In this document: piece by piece, positions 43,396 to 52,549 of the stretch
Numbering within the stretch: position 1 is the stretch's first letter
How the letters are laid out: every line of letters starts with the position of its first letter
NCBI GenBank assembly: GCA_050181835.1
Contig: JBFXCU010000001.1
Location: 248,001 to 312,000 of the forward strand
DNA from: CAILZL01 sp050181835
GTDB taxonomy: Bacteria; Pseudomonadota; Gammaproteobacteria; Steroidobacterales; Steroidobacteraceae
Direction of reading: 5' to 3'
DNA length: 64,000 nt
The notes under the pieces: generated by a model
What the model was told of the DNA's origin: nothing
The model's input: only the letters and a program-made list of their open reading frames with translations
The model's database searches: none
Position numbers and translations under genes: made by a program

Positions 43396-45588
43396 CTACA
43401 GACCTTCGAGATTCGCATACGACAGCATCAACCACTTGGTACCTTGGCTTTCAAAGCGCACTTGCACGCGAGCATGCGTACCTTGTCCCTCGATTTCTAG
43501 TACAACGCCTTCTCCAAACTTACCATGACGTACTCGCTGACCAAGACGCATGCCGTTGGGCGCTTCCTCACGTAGGCTGGCAGAACGCGATGTATGCGCT
43601 TGCGGCGTATACACCGGTCGTGACACTTGTATGCGCGGCCTGATTTCTTCAAGCAGCGCGGAAGGTAATTCGCGAATAAAACGTGAAGGCGAACCATGGC
43701 TATCAATACCGTGCAAGCGCCGCGTCTCGGCATAGCTGATGTACAACTGCCGCATGGCACGCGTAATACCCACGTAACATAGCCGACGCTCTTCTTCCAT
43801 GCCGGAAGGATCGGCGCTGGAACGCTGATGCGGAAACAATCCTTCTTCCAATCCGCATAAAAAAACCACAGGAAACTCCAGTCCCTTGGCAGTGTGCAAG
43901 GTCATCATTTGCACACTGTCTTCACCGGCATCGGCCTGACCTTCACCGGATTCCAATACGGCATGTGCCAGGAACGCGGCTAGCGGTGTCATGCCAGCAG
44001 TTTCTTCGTTACTGATGGCTTCGGCATCAAAACCGCGCGCCGCACTGACCAGCTCTTCCAGGTTTTCGACCCGCGCTTCGGCACTGCCACGGCTACTGGC
44101 CTTTTCTTTTTGATGAAGCGCTATCAAACCACTGTGAGCGATCACATGATCGACTTGCTCATGCAATGGCAGTTCTTTGGTTGCTGTATCCATACGGTCG
44201 ATCAGTTGCAGAAAAGAATGCAGTGCGAAGCCTGCTTTCGGCCCTAGCGTTTGCAAGTTAGCAGCAGCGGCAGTCCACATGGTGCAGGCATTGGCGCGTG
44301 CGTAGGCGCGCACGATATCAAGAGTCTTCAAACCAATGCCACGCGTCGGTAGATTCACTACGCGCTCAAACGAGGCATCGTCATTACGATTTTGTACCAA
44401 ACGCAAGTAAGCTAACGCATCCTTGATTTCAGCACGTTCAAAAAAGCGCAGGCCACCGTACACCTTGTACGGCATGCGCGCTGAAATCATCGATTCTTCA
44501 AACACGCGCGAAATGGCATTGGCACGATACAGGATCGCGCACTCACTGCGCTGACCACCTTTGTTTACCCATTCACGAATACGATTGACGACAAAATCTG
44601 CCTCATCACGTTCGTTATATGCGGCATACACTTTGATAGGTTCGCCGTCACTATCGCTGGTCCATAAGTTTTTACCCAGCCGACCACTATTGTTTTCAAT
44701 CAGCTTATTGGCAGCGTTGAGAATATTGCCGGTGGAACGGTAATTCTGTTCGAGCCGATAAGTTTGCAGGCGCGGATAGTCGCGCTTGAACTGGAATAGA
44801 TTTTCTACTTTAGCGCCACGCCAACCATAAATAGACTGATCATCATCCCCCACCACTAGTGGATTGCCTTCCGGCCCAACCAGCAAGCGCAGCCATTGAT
44901 ACTGAATCGCATTGGTATCCTGGAACTCATCCACCAGCACATGCTTGAAACGGCGGCGATAGTGTTCGAGTACCAATGGATTATCGCGTAGCAACTCATG
45001 CACACGTAGTAATAGCTCGGCAAAATCCACCATACCAGCACGCTCACAGGCATCTTGATAGGCTTGGTAAAGATGGATCAGTTGGCGACGATTAAAGTCG
45101 CCCTCGTCCTTCATGTTTTGCGGACGCAGACCCGCATCTTTTTGTGCATTGATGAACCAAGTAATTTCTTTAGGCACCCAGCGGGCTTCATCCAGATTCA
45201 TGGCTTTAAGAAGCTTCTTGATCGCACGTTGCTGATCATCCGCATCGATGATCTGAAATGACTGCGGCAGGTGGGCTTCGCGCCAATGCAAGCGTAATAG
45301 GCGATGGGCAATGCCATGAAAGGTGCCGATCCATAGTGGCGCAGTGGGCATGTTGAGCATTTGCTCAATACGTGCACGCATTTCGCCTGCTGCTTTGTTA
45401 GTAAAGGTAACAGCCATGATGCTGTGTGGCGAAGCCCCTTCCACTTCCACCAGCCACGCGACTCGATGTGTCAGTACGCGGGTTTTACCGCTACCTGCGC
45501 CAGCCAACACCATCACTGGCGCCAATGGCGCGGTGACTGCTTGTCGCTGCGCATCATTCAACTTATCAATCAGATGTGAAATATCCAT
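43396..45588 (-). CDS. uvrD: DNA helicase II UvrD
   Basis: UvrD, 730 residues, a superfamily 1A 3'-5' helicase for mismatch and nucleotide excision repair. Motif I LAGAGSGKTRVLTHR, Q-motif LNDAQRQAVTAP, motif II VDEFQDTN, motif III VGDDDQSIYGWRGA, motif IV YRLEQNYRST and motif V MTLHTAKGLEFPVVFL are all present. The C-terminus has the conserved Tudor-like part (GQRVRHGKFGEGVVL). Length is normal. It follows the VanZ-like gene by about 30 bp. Confidence 0.97.
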   Translation of the reverse strand: MDISHLIDKLNDAQRQAVTAPLAPVMVLAGAGSGKTRVLTHRVAWLVEVEGASPHSIMAVTFTNKAAGEMRARIEQMLNMPTAPLWIGTFHGIAHRLLRLHWREAHLPQSFQIIDADDQQRAIKKLLKAMNLDEARWVPKEITWFINAQKDAGLRPQNMKDEGDFNRRQLIHLYQAYQDACERAGMVDFAELLLRVHELLRDNPLVLEHYRRRFKHVLVDEFQDTNAIQYQWLRLLVGPEGNPLVVGDDDQSIYGWRGAKVENLFQFKRDYPRLQTYRLEQNYRSTGNILNAANKLIENNSGRLGKNLWTSDSDGEPIKVYAAYNERDEADFVVNRIREWVNKGGQRSECAILYRANAISRVFEESMISARMPYKVYGGLRFFERAEIKDALAYLRLVQNRNDDASFERVVNLPTRGIGLKTLDIVRAYARANACTMWTAAAANLQTLGPKAGFALHSFLQLIDRMDTATKELPLHEQVDHVIAHSGLIALHQKEKASSRGSAEARVENLEELVSAARGFDAEAISNEETAGMTPLAAFLAHAVLESGEGQADAGEDSVQMMTLHTAKGLEFPVVFLCGLEEGLFPHQRSSADPSGMEEERRLCYVGITRAMRQLYISYAETRRLHGIDSHGSPSRFIRELPSALLEEIRPRIQVSRPVYTPQAHTSRSASLREEAPNGMRLGQRVRHGKFGEGVVLEIEGQGTHARVQVRFESQGTKWLMLSYANLEGL

Positions 45589-45618
45589 CGTGCTCTTGGA
45601 ACAGAAAGACGCGCGCTG

Positions 45619-46821
45619 TCAGTAACGTCTAAAGTGAATGGCTTTACGGGAATGCTTTGATTTATGTACATCACTGGCCAACAACATCAACACTCCCATG
45701 GCCAACGCTAATGCCGGATCGGTCAATGAACTATGGCGGCCGACTTGCCACAGCTGCAACACTTCTATACCCAGCACCGTCGACACGACTATCACAACCG
45801 CACTGCGCATGGGCAAGCCCGCATCTTTTGCCAACCACATCAGCGCACTAAACATAAACAACTTACGCAACACAGCATCTGCATCAATCGGCACGCCTTG
45901 CGCAAACCAATGCATAAATGGCCAAAAATCAAAGCTATGCATGCTGCTCGAAAAATTAAACGGTGCCAACCGCTCGTAAACGAACAATGCTGCAAACAGT
46001 AGCAGTAAGATCACACCTTGCGGCTCTCTACGCAACTTGTGTAACACCACCATGGTTGGCAATAGCAATAGCAACGCCAGTAGTTCCGATACAGTGAAAG
46101 CCGGTGTTACGAACAGCAGTCGCCCGATCAAGATCACAGAAATCACCGTCAGTAGCACTTCGTTACTACGCTGTCGGTTAGCAAAGCTCAGTACAGCTTG
46201 GGCGACTACCAGCCACAACAGCAAGTACTTCAACATCAACAGCAGCGACGAATTCCATTCTAACAATGGTTGTAATGCTAGCTTCAGGCGAGTCAAACTG
46301 ACGTTGGAGTTAAATTCTGCCAGCCGCCACAATACCCACGTACAGATCAGTAACAGCGCACTGCGATCCCCCGAACGATTGCGGGTGTGAGGCGGTAAAT
46401 ACACTAGTGCATTCAAGTTACGCCATACCGTGCCACCAATCGCGCCCAGCAAGGTACCCATAGTATTTAACGCAATATCCATCAAACTGGGCACACGAAT
46501 ACTCAAGTAAACCTGCGCCAGCTCAATGCTCAGTGACAACAGTGTTCCCAGCAAGGTGGCTAAGGCAGCGGCCCATACCGCACCTAGCCGATCCCGCAAC
46601 CACAGCATCAGACAAAAACCCAGCGGTAAATACAGCAATACATTGCGGACGCGATCCGCACGACCGGCGCGTGCCCAGCTAAGCTGGGCTAATGCTGCAC
46701 GCAAGGTCGGGTGGTTGCTATCGAAATTGAAATCAAACGGATACAGAGAACCGTAACCAATCAGCGCAATCACGCCGAGCAATAGCCACAGAATCAAACC
46801 CGAAGAATGTTGACGCGCCAT
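45619..46821 (-). CDS. VanZ-like membrane protein with two repeats
   Basis: Integral membrane protein of 400 residues, about 10-11 helices. The N-terminal half is VanZ-like: YGSLYPFDFNFDS, DRVRNVLLYLPLGFCLMLWL, LSIELAQVYLSIRVPSLMDI. The C-terminal quarter repeats that pattern: YERLAPFNFSSS, AVLRKLFMFSALMWLAKDAG, GIEVLQLWQVGRHSSLTDPAL. VanZ was named from a teicoplanin-resistance gene, but chromosomal members mostly have unknown roles, and no resistance genes are here. It lies 12 bp after ctaB and before uvrD on the same strand. Confidence 0.83.
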   Translation of the reverse strand: MARQHSSGLILWLLLGVIALIGYGSLYPFDFNFDSNHPTLRAALAQLSWARAGRADRVRNVLLYLPLGFCLMLWLRDRLGAVWAAALATLLGTLLSLSIELAQVYLSIRVPSLMDIALNTMGTLLGAIGGTVWRNLNALVYLPPHTRNRSGDRSALLLICTWVLWRLAEFNSNVSLTRLKLALQPLLEWNSSLLLMLKYLLLWLVVAQAVLSFANRQRSNEVLLTVISVILIGRLLFVTPAFTVSELLALLLLLPTMVVLHKLRREPQGVILLLLFAALFVYERLAPFNFSSSMHSFDFWPFMHWFAQGVPIDADAVLRKLFMFSALMWLAKDAGLPMRSAVVIVVSTVLGIEVLQLWQVGRHSSLTDPALALAMGVLMLLASDVHKSKHSRKAIHFRRY

Positions 46822-46833
46822 TACCTGATCACG

Positions 46834-47727
46834 TTACCAGGCCAGACGCAAATAATGATCGACCAATAGCGCGGCAAACAACAGTGCCAGATAGGTAAGG
46901 GAGAAGCCAAAGGTACGCATGGGTAAGGATTGCGTCGGGCGTAATTTTAGTTTGAGTGCATAGCCAATAAAGATAAGGCCAAGAATCACCGCCGCGACCA
47001 GATAAAGCAACCCAGACAATCCGGTTAGGTAGGGCAGCAGTGAAACCAGTAGCAGCAGGATGGTGTACAGCAGGATATGCAGGCTAGTGAACTCCACGCC
47101 ATAGACCACCGGCAGCATGGGAATACCCACTTTGGCGTAGTCATCGCGGCGCGCAATCGCCAACGCCCAAAAATGCGGTGGCGTCCAGATGAAAACAATC
47201 AGGAACAGCAACAGCGCATTGTGATCGACGCTACCGGTCGCAGCAGCCCAGCCCAACACTGGCGGTGCTGCCCCTGCCGCACCACCAATGACAATATTCT
47301 GCGGCGTAGCATGTTTCAGCCATACGGTATAAACGATGGCGTAACCGATTAAGGACGCGAAAGTCAGCACTGCGGTCAATACGTTTACCCATAGCACCAG
47401 CATCAGCATCGACAATGCTCCTAGCACCACGGCATAGCTGGTTGCTTGAGCTTCGCTGACATGCCCTAGTGGAATGGGCCGACCTTGGGTGCGTTTCATG
47501 TGCATATCAAAACGCCTATCCAGTACATGATTGATAGCCGCTGCTGATGAAGCCGCCAGCGCGATACCGAGGGTGCCAAAAATCAATGCATTTAATGGCG
47601 GCCAGCCCGGCACCGCCAACAACATGCCGACAAACGCGGTAAACACGATCAACATCACCACCCTCGGCTTGCCGAGTTCGTAGTAATCACGCCAAGTGGC
47701 GTTGTTGGTGGCGGCTAGAGTGCTCAT
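46834..47727 (-). CDS. ctaB: Protohaem IX farnesyltransferase CtaB (haem O synthase)
   Basis: CtaB/CyoE, 297 residues, adds a farnesyl group to haem B to give haem O, the substrate of CtaA. UbiA-family aspartate motifs are seen: NHVLDRRFDMHMKRTQGRP and the later RRDDYAKVGIPMLPVVYG. N-terminal DYYELGKPRVVMLIVFTAFVG is typical. ATG 47727 is used (a TTG one codon upstream is possible). Unusually it is far from the other cta genes, about 19 kb from ctaA. Confidence 0.96.
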   Translation of the reverse strand: MSTLAATNNATWRDYYELGKPRVVMLIVFTAFVGMLLAVPGWPPLNALIFGTLGIALAASSAAAINHVLDRRFDMHMKRTQGRPIPLGHVSEAQATSYAVVLGALSMLMLVLWVNVLTAVLTFASLIGYAIVYTVWLKHATPQNIVIGGAAGAAPPVLGWAAATGSVDHNALLLFLIVFIWTPPHFWALAIARRDDYAKVGIPMLPVVYGVEFTSLHILLYTILLLLVSLLPYLTGLSGLLYLVAAVILGLIFIGYALKLKLRPTQSLPMRTFGFSLTYLALLFAALLVDHYLRLAW

Positions 47728-48193
47728 CAAAGAAACTTCTTACGGTGCGGGTCGCCATTGTACACATTGCAACCCGCGTTGCGCTCCGCTGCACAACGGT
47801 ATTGGCAACGCTGGCTTCCACGCCCTGTAACAGCAACCAGTTCATTGCCACCCAACCGCGTCGCAGTGCCGGCGCTGCGAATCGAGTGCTGCACAGGTTG
47901 GGCTCCCAGCACTCGGTTTCCTGCCTCATGACCATTCGCGGTGGGAATTTCTGACTGATTATCCAGATCAATCACTGCCAGGCTGTAAGCATGAACGCTT
48001 CGCTCGGCTTGTTTGTGGCGGTGCCGCGCTCAACTAATGTCAGTAACACAAAACCACAGCAGCGTTCGGGTCGCGAGTGGAATTTGTGGTGGTAGCACGC
48101 TGGCATTCATGTCGTAATGTTTGTGCGCGTAACCGTGCTGTTCAATAGCATCAGGTATACGATGAACAGACCGTAAAAAAGCGAGGTAGCGGG
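47728..48193. other. Gene-free interval upstream of ctaB and the dehydrogenase gene
   Basis: About 465 bp between divergent genes. Only short open frames are found, and none has a convincing start, ribosome site or recognisable product. The last 15 bases hold GAGGT, the likely ribosome site of the dehydrogenase. It presumably carries the two divergent promoters, but no match is strong enough to mark. Confidence 0.5.
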
Positions 48194-49594
48194 ATGAGCG
48201 GCCAATCTTTCCTAGATGATGTCAATCGACAGTTCGATTCTGCGGCACGGTTCGTACCCATGCAGGATGGGTTAGCCGAAAAAATCCGCATCTGTAACGC
48301 CACCTATGTCACCCGCTTCGGTGTGCGACTACGTGGGCGTATGCAAACCTTCGTCGGCTGGCGCGCCGTGCACAGCACGCATTTTTCTCCGGCGAAAGGC
48401 GGTATTCGCTATTCGCTGTTAACTGACCAAGAGGAAGTTGAGGCGCTGGCCGCACTGATGACTTACAAATGCGCCTTGATGGGCTTGCCGTTTGGTGGCT
48501 CCAAAGGAGGCCTGCGTATTGATCCCGCTCAATGGCAGCGTGATGAACTAGAGCGCATTACACGCCGCTTCACGCAAGAGCTGGCGCGGCATAACTTCAT
48601 GGGCCCAAGCCAGAACGTACCGGCACCCGACATGGGCACCAACGAGATGACCATGGTCTGGATGGCCGACGAGTATCGGCGCATGACACCTAATGACATC
48701 AATGCACTGGCCTGTGTGACCGGTAAACCGCTAGCAATGGGCGGTATCGAAGGGCGGATCGAAGCAACGGGTCGAGGCGTGCAATACGCACTACGTGAGT
48801 TTTTTCGCCACGATGCAGACTTGGCGCGCGCCCAGCTAAGCGGCTCCCTGGAGGGCAAAGCAATCATTGTGCAGGGCTTGGGCAATGTTGGTTATCACGC
48901 GGTCAAGTTTTTGAGCGAAGAAGACCATTGCCGAATTGTCGGCGTGATCGAACGGGATGGCGCGCTTTGGAACAATAACGGGTTGGCGATTGAACAACTC
49001 AAACAACATGTGCTTGCCACTGGGGGAGTACAAGGTTTTACTGATGCAGAGTTCATTGCAGATGGTGCCTCAGTATTGGAGCGCGACTGCGATGTGCTGA
49101 TTCCAGCAGCCTTGGAGCGAGTTATTCATGCAGACAATGCGCCGCGCATAAAAGCACGCATGGTCGTCGAGGCGGCGAACGGGCCAACCAGTTTTGAAGC
49201 AGATGCCATCTTGCGCGAGCGCGGCATTGTTGTCATGCCAGATCTTTACGTTAACGCCGGTGGGGTAGTCGTCAGCTATTTTGAATGGGTAAAGAATCTG
49301 ACTCACATTCCATTCGGCTTGATGGAACGCCGACATCATGAGGCTGGTCGACAATTATTAGCGCGCTCGTTAGAAAAAATGACAGGCAACTCCTTTCCTA
49401 TGGATACCGCTGGCTCATTCCTGCAAGGCGCGAATGAGATTGATCTGGTGCGATCCGGCCTGGACGACATGATGCGCGCTGCCTATGCTCAGATTCGCGC
49501 CGCATGGTCTGGCGGTCTACCCGACCTGCGTACTGCTGCTTACTCAATAGCACTCAAGCGCTGCGCAGATGCCTATGGTGCTATTGGTATCTAA
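48194..49594 (+). CDS. Glu/Leu/Phe/Val dehydrogenase, likely glutamate dehydrogenase
   Basis: Amino acid dehydrogenase of 466 residues. The substrate-site segments SPAKGGIRYS, TYKCALMGLPFGGSKGGLR (catalytic-region lysines) and PAPDMGTNEMTMVWMADEY match glutamate dehydrogenases of the roughly 420-470 residue hexameric class. A Rossmann domain has GLGNVGYHAVKFL at about 235-247, and ends with EAANGPTSFEAD and VNAGGVVVSYFEW. The reaction would be reversible oxidative deamination of glutamate to 2-oxoglutarate and ammonia; NAD specificity is likely but not certain. GAGGT precedes the ATG. gabT lies about 250 bp downstream. Confidence 0.9.
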   Translation: MSGQSFLDDVNRQFDSAARFVPMQDGLAEKIRICNATYVTRFGVRLRGRMQTFVGWRAVHSTHFSPAKGGIRYSLLTDQEEVEALAALMTYKCALMGLPFGGSKGGLRIDPAQWQRDELERITRRFTQELARHNFMGPSQNVPAPDMGTNEMTMVWMADEYRRMTPNDINALACVTGKPLAMGGIEGRIEATGRGVQYALREFFRHDADLARAQLSGSLEGKAIIVQGLGNVGYHAVKFLSEEDHCRIVGVIERDGALWNNNGLAIEQLKQHVLATGGVQGFTDAEFIADGASVLERDCDVLIPAALERVIHADNAPRIKARMVVEAANGPTSFEADAILRERGIVVMPDLYVNAGGVVVSYFEWVKNLTHIPFGLMERRHHEAGRQLLARSLEKMTGNSFPMDTAGSFLQGANEIDLVRSGLDDMMRAAYAQIRAAWSGGLPDLRTAAYSIALKRCADAYGAIGI

Positions 49595-49649
49595 CATGCC
49601 AGATTGGCATAACTTTAGAATCTATAATTAACCAGCCAATTAGGGCGGA

Positions 49650-49772
49650 ATGTTGAAAATAACAGCGGCATATTTCCGTGCATTGTTTTTACTGCTGACA
49701 AGCCCGCTTGCTGGTCACACGGCGCTTGCACATCATTCAACACTCAGTGTGTTTGAAAGCGTTAGGGGCTGA
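49650..49772 (+). CDS. Small secreted ORF, possible remnant of a DUF6152-type protein
   Basis: Forty-residue ORF with AGGGCGGA directly before ATG 49650. It starts MLKITAAYFRALFLLLTSP and has a signal-peptide-like hydrophobic core with a likely cleavage at HTALAHH. The following AHHSTLSVFE resembles the mature start (AHHSF..FD) of DUF6152 periplasmic proteins, but a stop comes 12 residues later, where those proteins have ~100 more. It may be a decayed gene or a real tiny secreted peptide. Lies between the dehydrogenase and gabT. Confidence 0.38.
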   Translation: MLKITAAYFRALFLLLTSPLAGHTALAHHSTLSVFESVRG

Positions 49773-49850
49773 ACAAGCGCACCTGTGGCAACTCGAATGA
49801 GCGCGAGCGGTGGCCTTTCAACTGCGATCAGCTTATTCTTGTCGACAATC

Positions 49851-51167
49851 ATGAAACACACTGAAATATCTAAAAATCAAGCTGCAAATACTGCACTGCT
49901 GGCCCGTCGACAGGCGGCTGTACCACGCGGCGTCGGCCAAGCATTTCCCATCTACGCTGCGCGCGCTAAAAACGCAGAACTCTGGGATGCAGATGGAAAC
50001 AGATACTTGGATTTCGCCGCCGGCATCGCGGTGGTTAATACCGGTCATCAGCATCCAAAGCTTCATGCTGCAGTAGAACAGCAGCTCAAGAAATTCAGCC
50101 ATGTAGGCTTTCAAGTCATGGCCTACGAGCCTTATATAGAGCTTGCAGAGCGCTTGAATGCACTCGCTCCCGGCGATTCTCCCAAGAAAACCATCCTATT
50201 CAGCACGGGTGCCGAAGCGGTGGAAAATGCGGTGAAGATCGCCCGTGGTGCCACAGGTCGCTCTGCCGTTATTGCGTTTACCGGCGCGTTTCACGGACGC
50301 ACCATGATGGCATTAGCGCTAACCGGCAAAGTCGTACCTTATAAGATAGGTGTTGGCCCACTGCCGGGTGAGGTTTACCACGTACCATTTCCGATTGAGT
50401 ACCATGGCGTCACTGCTGATGATTCTATGGTAGCGCTGGAATATCTGTTCAAAGGCGATGTCGATCCTGCACGTGTAGCCGCCATCATTATCGAACCAGT
50501 GCAGGGAGAAGGCGGCTTTTACATGGCCCCCTTCGATTTTCTACGCCGCCTGCGCGCACTGTGCGATAAGCATGGCATCGTACTGATCGCTGACGAAATC
50601 CAGAGTGGCTTCGGGCGTACTGGCAAAATGTTTGGCATTGAGCATTCCGGCGTGGTACCAGATCTAATTACCGTCGCCAAGGCGCTGGCAGGTGGGCTGC
50701 CGCTATCGGGCGTGATTGGTAAAGCCGAGATTATGGACGGCCCCGCTCAAGGTGCACTGGGTGGTACCTATGGCGGCAATCCGGTCGCGTGTGCTGCCGC
50801 GCTGGCAGTACTAAATGTGATGCAGGAAGAAAATCTTTGCGCTCGCGCCAATCATATTGGCGAAATCATTGATCAGCGTTTTCGCGCGATGGCAGCTCGC
50901 CCCGAGCTCGCTTGCATCGGTGATATTCGCGGCTTAGGTGCAATGCGTGCCATCGAATTGGTATCGGATCGTCAGAAGCGCACGCCCGTACCTGAGCTAG
51001 CCAAAGCCACCACGGTGCGCGCATTGGCCAACGGTGTGGTTCTGCTCACCTGTGGCTTGTACAGCAACGCGCTGCGCCTACTTACACCATTAACGATTCC
51101 CGACGATCAACTGCTTGAAGGGCTTGAACTGATCGAGCGATCATTACTCGAAGCACAGGCACTATAA
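49851..51167 (+). CDS. gabT: 4-aminobutyrate aminotransferase (GabT-type, class III)
   Basis: Class III aminotransferase, 438 residues from ATG 49851. PLP-site segments: STGAEAVENAVKIAR, FTGAFHGRTMMALALTGK, DEIQSGFGRTGKMF and the Schiff-base lysine in TVAKALAGGLPLSGV. The pattern EPVQGEGGFYMAPFDFLRRL is characteristic of GABA transaminases. Product would be succinic semialdehyde; gabD is not in the window. The frame extends to GTG 49785, but ATG 49851 gives the family N-terminus. A strong terminator follows. Confidence 0.92.
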   Translation: MKHTEISKNQAANTALLARRQAAVPRGVGQAFPIYAARAKNAELWDADGNRYLDFAAGIAVVNTGHQHPKLHAAVEQQLKKFSHVGFQVMAYEPYIELAERLNALAPGDSPKKTILFSTGAEAVENAVKIARGATGRSAVIAFTGAFHGRTMMALALTGKVVPYKIGVGPLPGEVYHVPFPIEYHGVTADDSMVALEYLFKGDVDPARVAAIIIEPVQGEGGFYMAPFDFLRRLRALCDKHGIVLIADEIQSGFGRTGKMFGIEHSGVVPDLITVAKALAGGLPLSGVIGKAEIMDGPAQGALGGTYGGNPVACAAALAVLNVMQEENLCARANHIGEIIDQRFRAMAARPELACIGDIRGLGAMRAIELVSDRQKRTPVPELAKATTVRALANGVVLLTCGLYSNALRLLTPLTIPDDQLLEGLELIERSLLEAQAL

Positions 51168-51215
51168 AATTTCACTTGCCCTAGGGCGGGTCGTCAAATT
51201 AGCTCCAATCGATCA

Positions 51216-51246
51216 GGCCGCAAGCTATCTTGCGGCCAATTTTTTT
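51216..51246 (+). terminator. Rho-independent terminator after gabT
   Basis: Perfect 9-bp stem GGCCGCAAG, loop CTAT, CTTGCGGCC, then AA and seven T (51240-51246). It lies 49 bases after the gabT stop. The textbook form and placement leave little doubt. Confidence 0.93.
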
Positions 51247-51319
51247 ACGCGCAGCGGCGCTAAGCTGATGCGACACGCAGTGTCTCGGTGTCAATCATCA
51301 CGCATTCACAGTCACGGGA

Positions 51320-52549
51320 TCAATCAACCCTATCGTGGGGATGAAGTAACCGACCTCGTTCTGCAAACCATACAAGCAGCAGTGCCAGTACGCCACACAC
51401 CGCCGCGCCGACCGTCAATGGTAGGGTGGTATTATTGAATTGACGACCGATCAATGCGCCCAACAACGCTCCACCGCTGGTGCTGATAAATCCTTGCAAA
51501 GAGGCGGCAATACCTGCCACTGCGCCCATAGGTTCCATGGCCATGGTGCCAAAGTTCGCTAACATCAAGCCTATACAGCTCATCGTAGCGGATTGCAGCA
51601 CAACGAAGGTCAGCAAGGTTTCATACCCTAATACCGTAATCAACGCATGCAGAGCGCTAGTGCCGATGAATAGCAGCAAACCTATCTGGGAAACTTTACG
51701 CATGCCATGACGCTCGACAATCTTTGAATTAACAAATGACGCAACGCCCATGGCCGCCGCACACAGCGCAAACATACCCGGCATTAATGTGGGCCGATTG
51801 AATACTTCTGAAAAAATCTGTTGCACCATATTGATGTAAGCAAGCAGCGAACCAAATACCACCGTTAATGCCAAGGTATATGACATGGCTGACCGCTCGC
51901 CTAATACTTGTTTGGCTGCTTGCGTAATGTGCGACAGGTTGAGACTCAGCCGGAACTCCGGATGCAAGGTTTCTCGCAATCGCAGTAATGCCCATAACCA
52001 GACCGCCATGGCAAAGACACCGAACATCACAAACAAATAGCGCCACGGCGCAAACAGCAGAATGAGCTGGCCGATGGTGGGCGCGATGACCGGTATCATA
52101 ATAAACACGATAAATGTCCATGACATCACCCGCGCCATCTGCCGCCCTTCATAGACGTCCCGGATCACAGATCGGGTAACCACCATGCTGGCAGCGGCCA
52201 AGCCATGTACAAACCGCCATGTCAACAATGAGGTGAAGCTATCGGCAAAGCCAGACAACAGCGCAGCGATTGCATACAAAGCCAGACCTGTTAACAACAC
52301 TACGCGTCGGCCAAAACGATCCGACAGTACACCCCATAATAACTGCCCACAACCCATGCCTGCCACGTAAGCAGTAATGATCCACTGTGCGTTATTTTCG
52401 TTGTTGACATCGAGTGCGTGGGCAATGGTAGATAATGCCGGTAGCATCGCGTCGATAGCCAGCGCTTGACACGCCATCATTGCTGCCACCAATGCCACAA
52501 ACTCTTTGAATCCGATTTGTTGGGCTGTCCCCGTTTTGTCCGTCAGCAT
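51320..52549 (-). CDS. Bcr/CflA-family multidrug efflux MFS transporter
   Basis: Major facilitator, 409 residues, 12 helices. Motifs: MLPALSTIAHAL near the N-terminus, MGCGQLLWGVLSDRFGRRVVLL (motif A, given in part as LSDRFGRR), and FVHGLAAASMVVTRSVIRDVY (motif of the DHA1 Bcr/CflA group). Relatives export bicyclomycin, chloramphenicol or other compounds; the substrate is unknown here. Transcribed toward gabT, with the terminator between. Confidence 0.88.
   Translation of the reverse strand: MLTDKTGTAQQIGFKEFVALVAAMMACQALAIDAMLPALSTIAHALDVNNENNAQWIITAYVAGMGCGQLLWGVLSDRFGRRVVLLTGLALYAIAALLSGFADSFTSLLTWRFVHGLAAASMVVTRSVIRDVYEGRQMARVMSWTFIVFIMIPVIAPTIGQLILLFAPWRYLFVMFGVFAMAVWLWALLRLRETLHPEFRLSLNLSHITQAAKQVLGERSAMSYTLALTVVFGSLLAYINMVQQIFSEVFNRPTLMPGMFALCAAAMGVASFVNSKIVERHGMRKVSQIGLLLFIGTSALHALITVLGYETLLTFVVLQSATMSCIGLMLANFGTMAMEPMGAVAGIAASLQGFISTSGGALLGALIGRQFNNTTLPLTVGAAVCGVLALLLVWFAERGRLLHPHDRVD

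Noticed and set aside
47687..47971. 94-residue minus-strand frame upstream of ctaB
   Set aside because: Overlaps the ctaB start in another frame, Cys/Trp/Arg-rich in a shadow-like way, no recognisable product.
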